Part shown: piece by piece, positions 32,016 through 41,555 of the stretch | Numbering within the stretch: position 1 is the first letter of the stretch | How the letters are laid out: each line of letters begins with the position of its first letter | Assembly (NCBI RefSeq): GCF_010435965.1 | Contig: NZ_JAAGAA010000002.1 | Span: 282,452 to 346,451 of the forward strand | Origin: Crenobacter caeni | GTDB taxonomy: Bacteria; Pseudomonadota; Gammaproteobacteria; Burkholderiales; Chromobacteriaceae | Reading direction: 5' to 3' | Length of the DNA: 64,000 bases | Made by a program: the position numbers and the translations under genes | The notes under the pieces: model-generated | What the model was told of the DNA's origin: nothing | Databases searched by the model: none | What the model saw: the letters and a program-made list of their open reading frames with translations, nothing else

Positions 32016-32384
32016 ATGGCGGCAAGCGTGCCGTGGCGGGTGCTGACACTCGTGTGGTGGGGATTGAGCTGGTGGTTTCTGTTCAAGCCAGGCTCGGGCG
32101 AGCCGCCGCCGTTCGAGCATTACGACAAGCTCGGCCACTTCCTGCTCTTCTTCGTGCAGGGCCTGCTGCTGGTGCCCGCCTGGCGCGCACGCGCGTGGCA
32201 GCTCATGTCGGCGCTCGCGCTGTGGGCCGTGCTCTCCGAACTTGCGCAGGGCGCGTTCACGGCGGACCGCATGGCCGACCCGTTCGACGCGCTGGCAGAC
32301 ATGGCCGGCGGCGCCTGTGCGCTGGCGCTTTGGTGGGCAGTGCTCGGCCGTTCGGGTAAACTTTTGTCATTCATTGGCCGCTGA
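32016..32384 (+). CDS. VanZ-like membrane protein
   Basis: 122-residue inner-membrane protein with about four hydrophobic helices. The VanZ pattern is visible: FEHYDKLGHFLLFFVQGLLL (Asp-Lys-x-x-H-F), a central LSELAQGAFTADRMADPFD and a last helix. Some VanZ relatives reduce sensitivity to glycopeptides, but most, including those of Gram-negative bacteria, have no assigned role. GGAGG (32009-32013) precedes the ATG. It lies 26 bp before pepP, likely in the same transcript. Confidence 0.88.
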   Translation: MAASVPWRVLTLVWWGLSWWFLFKPGSGEPPPFEHYDKLGHFLLFFVQGLLLVPAWRARAWQLMSALALWAVLSELAQGAFTADRMADPFDALADMAGGACALALWWAVLGRSGKLLSFIGR

Positions 32385-32410
32385 ATTCACCGTTTCTGCA
32401 AGGGGACCCG

Positions 32411-33706
32411 ATGTACGCCAACCATGCCGGCCGCCGGGGCCGTCTTGCCCGCCAACTGGGCGACGCCGTCGCGCTGATCGGCGCCGCGCGCGAGGTGTCG
32501 CGCAACGGCGACAACACCTATCCGTTCCGCCAGGACAGCAGCTTCTACTACCTGACCGGCTTCAACGAGCCCGAGGCGCTCGCGCTGATCGACGGCCGCA
32601 GCGGCAAGAGCGTGCTGTTCTGCCGCGCGCGCGACGAAAACGCCGAGCGCTGGACGGGCGCGCGTGTCGGCCCGCAGGGCGCTATCGAGTCCTACGGCTT
32701 CGACGAGGCCTACCCGATCGCCGAGCTTGCCGAGCGCTTGCCGGCCCTGCTCGATGGCGCAGGGAGCGTCGCCTGGCCGCTCGGGCGCGACGCGGCGCTG
32801 GATGCGACGGTGAACGCGGCGCTTGGCGTGCTCAGGGGGGGCGAGCCGCGCGGCCGGCGCGCGCCCGCGCGCTTTGCCGACCTTGCCGCGACGCTTGACG
32901 AGATGCGGCTGATCAAGGACGCGGCCGAGCTTTCCTTGTTGCGCCGCGCCGGCCGCATCTCGGCGGATGCGCATATCGCCGCGATGCACGCGGCGCGGCC
33001 GGGCCGCTACGAGTACGAACTCGAGGCCGAACTGTTGGCGACCTTCTGCCGCCACGGCGCGCGCACGCCCGCGTACGAGAGCATCGTCGCCGGCGGCGAG
33101 CGCGCGTGCACGCTGCACTACACCGCCAACAACGCGCGGCTCGCCGACGGTGAACTGGTGCTGATCGACGCCGGCTGCGAACTGGGCGGCTACGCGGGCG
33201 ACATCACGCGTACCTTCCCGGTGAACGGCCGTTTTTCCGGCGCGCAGCGCGACGTCTACGAGATCGTGCTCGCCGCGCAACTGGCGGCGATCGACGCGGT
33301 GCGCCCGGGCGCTTCACTGTCGGCGCCGGCCGACGCGGCGCTCGCTTGCCTCGCCCGCGGATTGATCGACCTGAAACTGCTGGACGGCACGGTCGACGGC
33401 GCGATCGAGTCCGGCGCGTACAAGCGCTACTACATGCACGGCGTCGGCCACTATATCGGGCTGGACGTACACGACGTCGGCAGCCGCCGGCTGGATGGCG
33501 AATGGCGGCGTTTCGAGCCGGGCATGTGCACGACGATCGAGCCAGGCCTCTATATCGGTGCGGCCGACGACGTGCCGGCCGCGCTTGCCGGCATCGGCGT
33601 GCGCATCGAAGACAATGTGTTGGTGACGGCAATCGGGCGCGAGGTGTACACCGACGCGGTGCCCAAGGCGGTCGCCGACATCGAAGCACTGATGGGGATG
33701 AAATGA
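32411..33706 (+). CDS. pepP: Xaa-Pro aminopeptidase (aminopeptidase P)
   Basis: 431 residues; cytoplasmic dinuclear-metal peptidase that removes N-terminal residues before proline. N-terminal creatinase-like domain (RNGDNTYPFRQDSSFYYLTG) and C-terminal pita-bread domain with the metal ligands: two Asp in LIDAGCELGGYAGDITRTF, His in HGVGHYIGLDVHD, Glu in TTIEPGLY and Glu in VRIEDNVLV. It is joined by a 4-bp overlap to ubiH, the standard pepP-ubiH arrangement of proteobacteria. Confidence 0.96.
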   Translation: MYANHAGRRGRLARQLGDAVALIGAAREVSRNGDNTYPFRQDSSFYYLTGFNEPEALALIDGRSGKSVLFCRARDENAERWTGARVGPQGAIESYGFDEAYPIAELAERLPALLDGAGSVAWPLGRDAALDATVNAALGVLRGGEPRGRRAPARFADLAATLDEMRLIKDAAELSLLRRAGRISADAHIAAMHAARPGRYEYELEAELLATFCRHGARTPAYESIVAGGERACTLHYTANNARLADGELVLIDAGCELGGYAGDITRTFPVNGRFSGAQRDVYEIVLAAQLAAIDAVRPGASLSAPADAALACLARGLIDLKLLDGTVDGAIESGAYKRYYMHGVGHYIGLDVHDVGSRRLDGEWRRFEPGMCTTIEPGLYIGAADDVPAALAGIGVRIEDNVLVTAIGREVYTDAVPKAVADIEALMGMK

Positions 33707-34848
33707 GCAAGACCGACCTGCACGCCGAAGTGGCGATCGTCGGCGCCGGCCCGGTCGGCGCCCTGTTGGCCCTGCGCCTCGCGCGCGAGGGTCGCCAGGT
33801 GGTCGCGCTTGAGGCGCGTGAGGCGCGCAGCGTGCCGCGCGACGCGCGCGCGCTGGCGCTCTCGTCCGCGTCGCTCGCGATGCTCGAAGACGTCTGCCCG
33901 CTGCCGCCGGGTGCGGTGACGCCGATCGACCGCGTGCACGTGTCGCAGCAAGGCTTTGCCGGGCGCACCCGCATCGACGGCGCGGACCTGGGGCTCGCCC
34001 ATCTGGGCGCGGTGGTCGACTACCCGGTGCTGGTCGCCGCGCTCGAGGCCGCGCTCGAACAAGCCGGCGTCGCCGTGCAATACGGCTGCCGTGTCGCGGG
34101 TGTCGACACCCTGTCGCGCTACGCGAGGTTGCGGCTGGCGAACGGCGGTACGCTGACCGCACGCCTGGCGGTGCTCGCCGATGGCGGGCCGCTGGCCGAG
34201 GCCTTGCCCGGCGTGCTGCGCCGCGTGCACGACTACGGACAGTGTGCGCTGATCGCCGGCGTGAAGTTTGACCAGCCGCCTGCCGGCGTCGCCTTTGAAC
34301 GCTTCGCCGCGGCCGGCCCGTTCGCGCTGCTGCCGCACGGCGACGCCTTCGTGCTGGTGTGGACGCGCAGTCCGGCCGATGCCGAGCGTCTGTCGGCTGA
34401 CCCCGCTGCGCTCGCGGCCGAGTTGCAGCAGGCGTTCGGCGACAGGCTGGGCTTTGTTCGCGAGGTGGGTGAGGTCGCGCGCTTCCCGCTGGCGCTGCGC
34501 CAGCTCAACCGGGTGGTGAGCCGGCGCACGGCGATGATAGGCAACGCCGCGCAGACCATGCACCCGGTCGCCGCGCAGGGGCTGAACCTTGGCCTGCGCG
34601 ACGCAGCGACGCTCGCGGACCTGCTCGCCGGCGCCGCAGACCCGGGCGAGGCGGCGCTCCTGGCGCGCTACGCGGCCGCCCGGCGCGTCGACAGCCACGC
34701 GGTGGTCGGCTTCACCCATAGCCTGGTGCGCGTGTTCGACGGCGCCGGCGCGCCGGTGTCGCTCGCGCGCGGCACGGCGATGACGCTGATCGACGCCTTG
34801 CCCGGCTTGCGCCGGCGCTTCGCCGGCCATCTGGTTTTCGGGGTATGA
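33703..34848 (+). CDS. ubiH: FAD-dependent ubiquinone hydroxylase, UbiH type
   Basis: 381 residues; flavin monooxygenase that hydroxylates the ubiquinone ring at the inner membrane with O2. FAD-binding motifs: GxGxxG in VAIVGAGPVGALLAL, the middle DG motif (LAVLADGG) and the C-terminal GNAAQTMHPVAAQGLNLGLR. The start overlaps the pepP stop (ATGA). The position right behind pepP supports UbiH, but paralogues UbiF, UbiI and UbiM are closely similar, so the exact ring position is not certain. Confidence 0.88.
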   Translation: MSKTDLHAEVAIVGAGPVGALLALRLAREGRQVVALEAREARSVPRDARALALSSASLAMLEDVCPLPPGAVTPIDRVHVSQQGFAGRTRIDGADLGLAHLGAVVDYPVLVAALEAALEQAGVAVQYGCRVAGVDTLSRYARLRLANGGTLTARLAVLADGGPLAEALPGVLRRVHDYGQCALIAGVKFDQPPAGVAFERFAAAGPFALLPHGDAFVLVWTRSPADAERLSADPAALAAELQQAFGDRLGFVREVGEVARFPLALRQLNRVVSRRTAMIGNAAQTMHPVAAQGLNLGLRDAATLADLLAGAADPGEAALLARYAAARRVDSHAVVGFTHSLVRVFDGAGAPVSLARGTAMTLIDALPGLRRRFAGHLVFGV

Positions 34849-36002
34849 ACGGCATGCACAATGAAGACATCCTGGTGATCGGCGGCGGCCTGGTCGGTGC
34901 CGCCAGCGCCTTGGCGCTCGCCCGCGCCGGACAGCGTGTCGCGCTCGTCGAGCAGCGCGCGCCCGACTTTTCCGCGCTGGAAGAGGGGTGGGATGCGCGC
35001 ATCTACGCGGTCAGCCCGGCCAACCGCGCCTTCTTGCAGGCGCTTGGCGCGTGGCCGGACATGGCGCGCGTCGGCACCATCACGGCGATGGACGTGCGAG
35101 GCGACGCCGGCGGCCGCATCGGCTTTGACGCGCGAGACGCCGACACCGACGCCCTGGCGTGGATCGTCGAGAACCGCTGGCTGCTCGCCGCCTTGTGGCG
35201 CGCGCTGGAGGACGCTGGCGTCGAGCGGCTGACCGGCGTCTCGCCACAGTCGTTCGCGTCCGACACCCGCAGCGCCCGCGTTTGCTTTTCCGACGGCACC
35301 GAGCGCGAGGCGCGGCTGGTGATCGGCGCCGACGGCGCGTCGTCGTGGCTGCGCGGGCAACTGGGCATCAACGCCTCGGTCAAGCCTTACGGCCACAGCG
35401 GGGTGGTCGCCAACTTCGCGTGCGAGAAACCACACGGCGGTGTCGCCCGCCAGTGGTTCACCGGCGACGGCGTACTCGCCTGGCTGCCGATGGCGGGCAA
35501 CCGCGTCTCCATCGTCTGGTCGAGCGCAGACCCGGACGCGCTCACCGCGCTGCCGGCCACCGAGCTGTGCGAGCGGGTCGCCGCCGCCGGCGGCCATGCG
35601 CTTGGCGCGTTCGAGCTTTTGACGCCGGCCGCCGCCTTCCCCTTGCGGCTGATCCGCCCGGAACGGGTGATCGGCACCCGCGCGCTCTTGGTCGGCGACG
35701 CCGCGCATACCGTCCACCCGCTGGCCGGGCAGGGCGTCAACTTGGGTTTCGGCGACGCGATCGCGCTGCAAGCCTTGCTCGCGCGCGCGCCCGACGCGGG
35801 TAGCCACCTCTTGTTGCGCCGCTACGAGCGCAGCCGGCGCGAGGCGGTGCGCACCATGCAGGCGACCTGCGACGGCCTGTTCACCCTGTTTACTGCCCGC
35901 GACTTGCCCGGCCTCTCCTGGCTGCGCAACACCGGGCTGACCCTGACCGACAAACTGCCGATGGTGCGGCGCGAACTCGCGCGCCGCGCGGTCGGCTTCT
36001 GA
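34845..36002 (+). CDS. second FAD-dependent ubiquinone hydroxylase (UbiH/UbiF/UbiI family)
   Basis: 385 residues, paralogue of the preceding gene and coupled to it by a 4-bp overlap. FAD motifs: DILVIGGGLVGAASALALA, the middle motif (LVIGADGASSWLRGQLGI) and GDAAHTVHPLAGQGVNLGFG. The better conserved GADGASS motif marks this copy as the more canonical enzyme. In E. coli the second gene here is ubiI (C5 hydroxylase); whether this copy is UbiI, UbiF or a broader-range enzyme is open. Confidence 0.87.
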   Translation: MNGMHNEDILVIGGGLVGAASALALARAGQRVALVEQRAPDFSALEEGWDARIYAVSPANRAFLQALGAWPDMARVGTITAMDVRGDAGGRIGFDARDADTDALAWIVENRWLLAALWRALEDAGVERLTGVSPQSFASDTRSARVCFSDGTEREARLVIGADGASSWLRGQLGINASVKPYGHSGVVANFACEKPHGGVARQWFTGDGVLAWLPMAGNRVSIVWSSADPDALTALPATELCERVAAAGGHALGAFELLTPAAAFPLRLIRPERVIGTRALLVGDAAHTVHPLAGQGVNLGFGDAIALQALLARAPDAGSHLLLRRYERSRREAVRTMQATCDGLFTLFTARDLPGLSWLRNTGLTLTDKLPMVRRELARRAVGF

Positions 36003-36013
36003 AAGGACACTGC

Positions 36014-36787
36014 ATGACTCCCTCCCGTCTTTTGACCACGCTCTTGCTGACCCTGCCGCTTCTGGCGTGCTCGCCCAGCGACGCCGCGCCAAGCGCCGAC
36101 GCCGTCAAGAAGGCGTTCACCGCGCGCTTCCCCGACCGCGAAGTGGTCAGCGTCGCGCCCAGCCCGGTCGCCGGCCTGTACGAGGTTGTGATTCGCTCCA
36201 AGCGCGGCGTTGAAGTGAATTACCAAGTTATTTACAGCGACAAAGACTCTAAGCACCTTGTGATCGGCGAAATCGTTGACGTTGTAAATCAAAAGAGCGT
36301 TACAGGGGAGAGGGCTGAGCAGCTTGCGAAAAAGGCGGAGGGCGAAAGGGAGAAAATCAACTTCGCCAAGCTGCCGCTTGCCAAGGCGATCAAGGACGTG
36401 CGCGGCGACGGCAGCCGCAAGCTGGTGGTGTTCTCCGACCCGGACTGCCCGTTCTGCAAGCGTCTGGAGAAGGACAGCATCGCCAAGCTGGGCAACGTGA
36501 CGGTCTACACCTTCCTGATGCCGCTCTCGCAGCTGCACCCGGACGCCGAGCGCAAGAGCCGTGCGGTCTGGTGCAGCGCCGACCCGGCCGCCGCGTGGAC
36601 CGCGCTGATGCGCGAGGGCAAGCAGCCTCAGGGCGACGGCAAGTGCGACGCGCCGATCGCCGAAGTCGCCCAGCTGGCCGAGCAGTACGGCATCTCCGGC
36701 ACCCCGGCCTTGGTGTTCGAGAGCGGTGAACTGGTCGCCGGCGCGATCCCCGCCGAGGAAATCGAGAAGCGCCTCGCGCGCAAGTGA
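36014..36787 (+). CDS. dsbC: thiol:disulfide isomerase DsbC, possibly lipid-anchored, with a foreign-looking internal segment
   Basis: 257 residues; periplasmic disulfide isomerase kept reduced by DsbD. N-terminal dimerisation domain about 25-90, linker helix, then thioredoxin domain with active site CPFC (FSDPDCPFCKRLEKD) and cis-Pro loop GTPALVF; a second Cys pair (WCSA...GKCD) matches the structural disulfide. The signal peptide ends LLLTLPLLACSP, a possible lipobox, so the protein may be anchored. Codons about 58-115 (36184-36360) are clearly poorer in G+C than the rest of the gene, suggesting replacement of an internal segment. Transcribed just after the hydroxylase genes. Confidence 0.92.
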   Translation: MTPSRLLTTLLLTLPLLACSPSDAAPSADAVKKAFTARFPDREVVSVAPSPVAGLYEVVIRSKRGVEVNYQVIYSDKDSKHLVIGEIVDVVNQKSVTGERAEQLAKKAEGEREKINFAKLPLAKAIKDVRGDGSRKLVVFSDPDCPFCKRLEKDSIAKLGNVTVYTFLMPLSQLHPDAERKSRAVWCSADPAAAWTALMREGKQPQGDGKCDAPIAEVAQLAEQYGISGTPALVFESGELVAGAIPAEEIEKRLARK

Positions 36788-36790
36788 CGC

Positions 36791-37474
36791 GTGGCTGAGG
36801 GCAGGGGGCTTCTGATCGCGCTGGCCGCGTCGCTTGCCGTGCACTGGGCCGCCGTCCGGCTGTGGGCGGCGCCGCAGGCGGCCAGCGGCTTGCCGGGCGC
36901 GCCCTTGCGCGTGTTCGCGCCGGCCCCGCCCATGGCCGTGCCGACGCCCTCCGCCGTCACACAGGCGCCTGCTGCCGACCTGCCGGAGGGGTCTGACCAA
37001 GCGGACGCTTCCCCGTCCGCCCGCGACGCCTTGCCGCCGGATGCCCCGGAGCCGGACGCCGCGCCGCCCGCAGAACCCCGTGACCACCCCGCCGGGACGG
37101 AGGCCTTGCCGCCCGTTGTACCGTCGCTCGGAGCCGAAGCGGCCGATCCGCCTGGCGCGCCGGACGCGCCGCGCGGCTTCGGCAGTGTCGAGTACTGGCC
37201 CGCGCGCCTGCTCGACAGCCCCTCGCAGCCGCTCTCGCCGATCGAACTGCCCACGCCGGCGGCAACGCCCGAAGGTGGCGCCCAGCTCGAGCTATTGGTG
37301 TACGTGGCCGCGGACGGCAGCGTCGACGCTGTCGAGGTGGTCAGCGCGTCGCCGCCTGGCGTGCTCGAGGCGGTGGCGCTCGACGTGTTCGGGCGCGCCC
37401 GTTTCGAGCCGGGCATGAAGGGCGGCGTCGCGGTCCGCCATTACAAGCGGATCGCGGTGGGTATGTCCATGTAA
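36791..37474 (+). CDS. TonB-like C-terminal domain protein
   Basis: 227 residues. N-terminal membrane anchor (LLIALAASLAVHWAAVRLWA), a long Pro/Ala-rich periplasmic spacer (about 30-135) and a C-terminal TonB-type domain (about 150-225: AQLELLVYVAADGSVDAVEV; GRARFEPGMKGGVAVRHYKR). This is the layout of TonB energy transducers and of related envelope proteins. There are no exbB/exbD genes beside it. It starts with GTG three bases after dsbC. Similar small tonB-like genes of unknown role are common in betaproteobacteria. Confidence 0.8.
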   Translation: MAEGRGLLIALAASLAVHWAAVRLWAAPQAASGLPGAPLRVFAPAPPMAVPTPSAVTQAPAADLPEGSDQADASPSARDALPPDAPEPDAAPPAEPRDHPAGTEALPPVVPSLGAEAADPPGAPDAPRGFGSVEYWPARLLDSPSQPLSPIELPTPAATPEGGAQLELLVYVAADGSVDAVEVVSASPPGVLEAVALDVFGRARFEPGMKGGVAVRHYKRIAVGMSM

Positions 37475-37552
37475 TTGATGGTTGGGTTAAGATGGCGGCA
37501 CGCAGGCGGATCGCCGCCGCGCATCAATAATGCAGACACACGAGGAAACACC

Positions 37553-37810
37553 ATGTCCGATCTGAAGAACATTTTCGAACAAGCACAAAAAGACGTGACC
37601 TCCCTCGCCGAGCGTCCGGACAACGCGACCATGCTGCAGCTCTATTCGCTGTTCAAGCAGGCGAGTGCCGGCGACGTGCAGGGCGAGAAGCCGGGCATGA
37701 TGGACTTCATCAACCGCGCCAAGTACGAGGCGTGGGAGAAGTGCAAGGGCCTGACCGCCGACGAGGCGATGCAGAAATACGTCGACCTGGTCGAAAGCCT
37801 GAAGGCCTGA
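37553..37810 (+). CDS. acyl-CoA-binding protein (ACBP)
   Basis: 85 residues, the size of eukaryotic ACBP. The four-helix ACBP signature is intact: ERPDNATMLQLYSLFKQAS, then KPGMMDFINRAKYEAWEKCK, where the Tyr and Lys that hold the CoA moiety are conserved. It would buffer and carry long-chain acyl-CoA in the cytoplasm. ACBP is rare in bacteria but recurs in some Proteobacteria. A good ribosome site (CGAGGAA) precedes the ATG. It is followed by a large perfect terminator. Confidence 0.92.
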   Translation: MSDLKNIFEQAQKDVTSLAERPDNATMLQLYSLFKQASAGDVQGEKPGMMDFINRAKYEAWEKCKGLTADEAMQKYVDLVESLKA

Positions 37811-37820
37811 TCCCGGACCG

Positions 37821-37866
37821 ACCCCATGCAAAACGGCCCCTCGCGAGGGGCCGTTTTGCATGGGGT
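37821..37866. terminator. 46-bp perfect palindrome acting as terminator
   Basis: Arms of 23 bp (37821-37843 and 37844-37866) are perfectly complementary with no spacer; the core is CGGCCCCTCGCGAGGGGCCG flanked by A4/T4. It starts 11 bp after the ACBP stop. Such length without a mismatch is unusual for a terminator. Confidence 0.85.
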
Positions 37867-37964
37867 TGATACAGCTCAAGTCGGGGTTCGGTTACGCGCG
37901 GTGTCAATGTCATTGCGGGTAGAATGTTTACGCAAACCTAAAAAATAAACTGGGGATTCGCAGC

Positions 37965-39575
37965 ATGAAGATCGTAAGCAAGCTGGCGGCGCTGGTCGCC
38001 ATCGGGGTGTCAGCCACCGCGTTGACCGCCTCAATCGGGTTGTACCAGCTCTCGAAGATGGGGGAGGAGTTGAACGGTGCGTTCGACAGCACGCTGCCCA
38101 GCGTCGCCATCCTCGGCAACGTGCGCGCCGATTACCTCGCGTTACAGCAGCGCACCCAGCTGCACCTGCTGAGCAAGGACGACACGCAGATGGCCCAGAT
38201 CGAGTCCGAGATCGCCAGGCTCGAGCAGGACCTGCAAAAGCAGCTCACCGCCTACGAGCCCCTGTTGTATGACGACCAGGACCGTGCGTTGTACGCCGAA
38301 CTCAAGCGGCAACTTGCCGGGCTGGACCAGGTGCTGGATCAGGTGCGCGAGCTGTCGCGGCAGAACCGCGACGAGGAGGCGTCTTTGCTGCTGCTGGGCG
38401 CGGTCGGCAAGATGGACGCGCTCAACAAGGTGATGAGCGACTACCTGAAGTACAACCTTGACTGGGTGGCGGTGGGTAAAGCCAACGCAGCGGCGGCTTA
38501 TAGTCAGGCGCAGTGGTTGTTAGGCAGTGCCTTCGTCGCGGCCTTGCTGCTGTTGGGCGTGATCGGCTCCTTGCTCGGGCGGCAGGTGGCCGGCAGCTTG
38601 CGCCGCGCCGGGGATAGTGTGCGTGAGATCGCCGAAACGAGAGACTTCACCCGCCGTCTCGATGCATCGGGCAACGACGAGATTGCCGCGATGCTCGCCC
38701 AGCTCAATGGTCTGCTGGTTCAATTGCAGCAGAGCCTGGCGACGTTGCGCAGCGGCGCAGACGACGTATCGGCAGCCGCGGGCGAGCTCTCTGGTGGCGC
38801 GCAGGCGGTGTCGGCGGCGTCGACCCAGCAAAGCGCGTCGGCTGCCGAAATGGCAGCTGCGGTGGAAGAGGTGACGGTCAGCATCGGCATGGTCGCCCAG
38901 CGCACCCAGGAGGCTGACGTTTTGTGCCGCCAGGCCGGTGAGCAGGCCGGCGATGGGCACGCCGCGATCGGCGATACCGCCAGCGGCGTCGAGGCGGTCG
39001 CCGTATCGGTCGGCGAGGCGGGCGGGCAACTGGCCGAACTCGACCGCCAGATGGGCGAGGTGATCGCGGTGGTCAATATCATCCGCGACGTCGCCGAGCA
39101 GACCAATTTGCTGGCGCTCAATGCCGCGATCGAGGCGGCACGAGCGGGCGAGTCCGGCCGAGGCTTCGCGGTGGTCGCCGACGAGGTCAGGAAGCTCGCC
39201 GAGCGTACCGCCGGTTCGACCAGCCATATCGCGACCATCATCGACGAAGTGCGCCGCGTTTCTGGTGGTGCGCTCGAGCGCATGCGCTCGGCCGAGCAGC
39301 AGGTCGCCAGCGGGCTGGAAGGTGCAGGCAGTGCACGCGCACGAATGGATGAAGTCGTTGCCGCTGCGGCGAAAAGCGGCCAACTGGTCGGCGAGATCGC
39401 GGTCGCCATCGGCGAGCAGAGCCAGGCGGCGGCCAACATTGCCCGCCAGGTCGAGCAGGTCGCGCAGATGGCAGAGGCCAACTCTGCGGCGACCGTACAG
39501 GCGGCCGCGCGTTCGCAGTCGCTCGAAATGCTGGCTGAGAAAATGCGTGTCGAGGTGGCTCGTTACCGCGTTTGA
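37965..39575 (+). CDS. methyl-accepting chemotaxis protein with four-helix-bundle sensor
   Basis: 536 residues. TM1 at about 8-28, a periplasmic four-helix-bundle sensor domain (about 30-185), TM2 at about 186-208, HAMP (about 209-262) and a cytoplasmic signalling hairpin with the kinase-contact tip ([20 protein letters not shown], then [20 protein letters not shown]). No C-terminal pentapeptide for CheR/CheB tethering is seen. It would signal to CheA; the ligand is unknown. Transcribed alone after the palindromic terminator. Confidence 0.95.
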   Translation: MKIVSKLAALVAIGVSATALTASIGLYQLSKMGEELNGAFDSTLPSVAILGNVRADYLALQQRTQLHLLSKDDTQMAQIESEIARLEQDLQKQLTAYEPLLYDDQDRALYAELKRQLAGLDQVLDQVRELSRQNRDEEASLLLLGAVGKMDALNKVMSDYLKYNLDWVAVGKANAAAAYSQAQWLLGSAFVAALLLLGVIGSLLGRQVAGSLRRAGDSVREIAETRDFTRRLDASGNDEIAAMLAQLNGLLVQLQQSLATLRSGADDVSAAAGELSGGAQAVSAASTQQSASAAEMAAAVEEVTVSIGMVAQRTQEADVLCRQAGEQAGDGHAAIGDTASGVEAVAVSVGEAGGQLAELDRQMGEVIAVVNIIRDVAEQTNLLALNAAIEAARAGESGRGFAVVADEVRKLAERTAGSTSHIATIIDEVRRVSGGALERMRSAEQQVASGLEGAGSARARMDEVVAAAAKSGQLVGEIAVAIGEQSQAAANIARQVEQVAQMAEANSAATVQAAARSQSLEMLAEKMRVEVARYRV

Positions 39576-39670
39576 GCGACGCCAGAGCGCCCGCCGGCAA
39601 AGCCGTATGCTTGGATGCATGCGGCTTTGTTACATGTGCACGGCAATATTGCTTTGTCTGAGTGTGGTAA

Positions 39671-39683
39671 ATCCAATTTGGAT
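39671..39683. promoter_or_regulatory. operator-like inverted repeat upstream of the second chemoreceptor
   Basis: ATCCAA-T-TTGGAT, a perfect 6-1-6 inverted repeat, lies 62 bp before the receptor start in the 169-bp gap between the two receptor genes. No convincing promoter was found around it. Confidence 0.35.
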
Positions 39684-39744
39684 ATACACTCGCTAAACCC
39701 CCCGCTTTTATGCTTGGGCTACTATAAAAATGGCCGGAGATACC

Positions 39745-41538
39745 ATGCAATTTTGGATGCGCGCGTACGAATGGGTCGAGCGGACCTTCTGGTTCACGCT
39801 CGGGCGCAAGCTGTGCAGTTTCTTCTTTGTCAGCCTGTTCCAGTTGGCGATGGTCGGCTACCTCTACTTTGCGCTGGAGGACATCCGCGCGCTGGTGGGC
39901 AGCGGGCTGTCCGGCGACGCCCGCGCTGGGGCACTCGCCCTGATCGAACGCACGCAGTGGCTGTCGCTGGCGACCTGGCTGTTGTGTTTCGTGCTGACCG
40001 CCTTCATGGTGTGGTATTTGCGCTACCTGATCGTGCGGCCGCTCAGGATGATCATCGGCATCTTCCGCCAGATCGGCGCCGGCGAGGGCGACCTCTCCGG
40101 CAGCATCCCGGCGACCACCTACGACGAGATCCGCGAGCTTTCCGACGCGCACAACCAGTTCCTGCACAAGATGCGCGAGATCATCGGCAAGGTGCAGTCG
40201 ACGACGATCCGCATCGCGGTCGATTCGGTGCGCACGCGCAACAATCTGGGCGCGTCGCTGAAGGTCGCGCGCGAGCAGGACGCGCTGACGGCCGAAGTGC
40301 AGTCGGTCAGCGCGCAGAACGCGGTCGGCATCGAGCAGGTCAGCGGGCAGACCATGGCGATTTCGACGACCACGCAGGACAACCTTGCCGTCGCCCGCGC
40401 GTCCTATCAGGAACTGTGCGAAGTCGCGCAGCGCATCGGCGAAATCAACGGCCAGGTCGGGCGTTTCAGCGAGACCGTCGGCAGCCTGAACGAACGTTCG
40501 CAGACCATCTTGCAGGTGGTCACCCTGATCAAGGATATTTCCGACCAGACTAATCTGCTGGCGCTCAACGCGGCGATCGAGGCGGCGCGCGCCGGCGAGT
40601 CCGGCCGCGGTTTCGCGGTGGTCGCCGACGAGGTGAGGAAGCTGGCCGAGAAGGTGCGCGTCGCCACCGAGGACATCTCGGGCAATATCGACGGCATGCT
40701 GAACCTGGTCGGGAAGACGCTGGACGAGACGCGCCTGATCTCGCAGGACACGGTCAACGCCCGCGAGGCGGTCGACAAGGCGTCCAGCCACTTCGGCAAG
40801 ATGGTCGGCGACTTCGAGGGGGCGACGCGTAGCCTCGCCGAGATCGCGGTGACCATGGAGCGTTTCTCGGTCGCCAACACCCAGGTCAACCAGAACGTGA
40901 TGACGGTACACGCGCTGAGCGAAGACGTCAGTCGCCAGCTGGGCGACTCGACGCAGGTATCGCGACAGCTCTCAGGTGCCGCCGAGGACGTGCAGGCGCT
41001 GGTGTCGCGTTTCGTGCTGGGCGAGGGCGCGCTCGACGCGCTGGTGAGTGCCGGCAAGGCGCTGCGCCAGACGCTGGAAGCACGGCTGGCGCTGTGGCGC
41101 GCGGCCGGCATCGCTATCGACGACAGGCAGTACCGGCAGATCGCCGGCACCAACCCGGTCAAATACCACACCGCGTACGATGCTGAGATCGAGCGCGAAT
41201 TGCAGGGGTTGCTCGACGCCCTGCTCTCCGTTCACCGGGGGGCCTGCTACTGCCTGCTGGTCGACGCCAACGGATACGCGCCGACGCATAACGCCGCCTT
41301 CTCGCGGCCACCCAGCGGCGACGCCGCGCTCGACCTTGTGCATAGCCGCGACAAGCGCATCTTCGGCGACGAAGTCGGCCTGCGCTCGGCGCGCAACGAA
41401 GCGCCGCTGCTGATGCAGACCTATGCGCGCGACACTGGCGAGGTGCTGTCCGAGCTCGCGCTGCCGGTGCGCGTCGCCGGCCGGCACTGGGGCGCGCTGC
41501 GCATCGGCTTCGACCCGCAGCGGCTGCTGGGCGACTGA
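39745..41538 (+). CDS. chemoreceptor with an extra C-terminal cytoplasmic sensor domain
   Basis: 597 residues. Two membrane helices (about 18-43 and 72-95) enclose only a short periplasmic loop, so no external ligand domain is present. HAMP (about 95-145) and the signalling region with tip ([38 protein letters not shown]) follow. After it, about 455-597 form a separate domain ([86 protein letters not shown]) resembling the Cache-like module found at the end of some receptors. Sensing is therefore likely internal. The ATG at 39745 follows GGAGA; an ATG five codons earlier is possible. Confidence 0.92.
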   Translation: MQFWMRAYEWVERTFWFTLGRKLCSFFFVSLFQLAMVGYLYFALEDIRALVGSGLSGDARAGALALIERTQWLSLATWLLCFVLTAFMVWYLRYLIVRPLRMIIGIFRQIGAGEGDLSGSIPATTYDEIRELSDAHNQFLHKMREIIGKVQSTTIRIAVDSVRTRNNLGASLKVAREQDALTAEVQSVSAQNAVGIEQVSGQTMAISTTTQDNLAVARASYQELCEVAQRIGEINGQVGRFSETVGSLNERSQTILQVVTLIKDISDQTNLLALNAAIEAARAGESGRGFAVVADEVRKLAEKVRVATEDISGNIDGMLNLVGKTLDETRLISQDTVNAREAVDKASSHFGKMVGDFEGATRSLAEIAVTMERFSVANTQVNQNVMTVHALSEDVSRQLGDSTQVSRQLSGAAEDVQALVSRFVLGEGALDALVSAGKALRQTLEARLALWRAAGIAIDDRQYRQIAGTNPVKYHTAYDAEIERELQGLLDALLSVHRGACYCLLVDANGYAPTHNAAFSRPPSGDAALDLVHSRDKRIFGDEVGLRSARNEAPLLMQTYARDTGEVLSELALPVRVAGRHWGALRIGFDPQRLLGD

Positions 41539-41555
41539 AACGGGTTTTCCCCTGC

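Noticed and set aside
37965..41538. Recent duplication of the two chemoreceptor genes
   Set aside because: Only the universally conserved signalling tip is alike; sensor, HAMP and C-terminal parts differ entirely.
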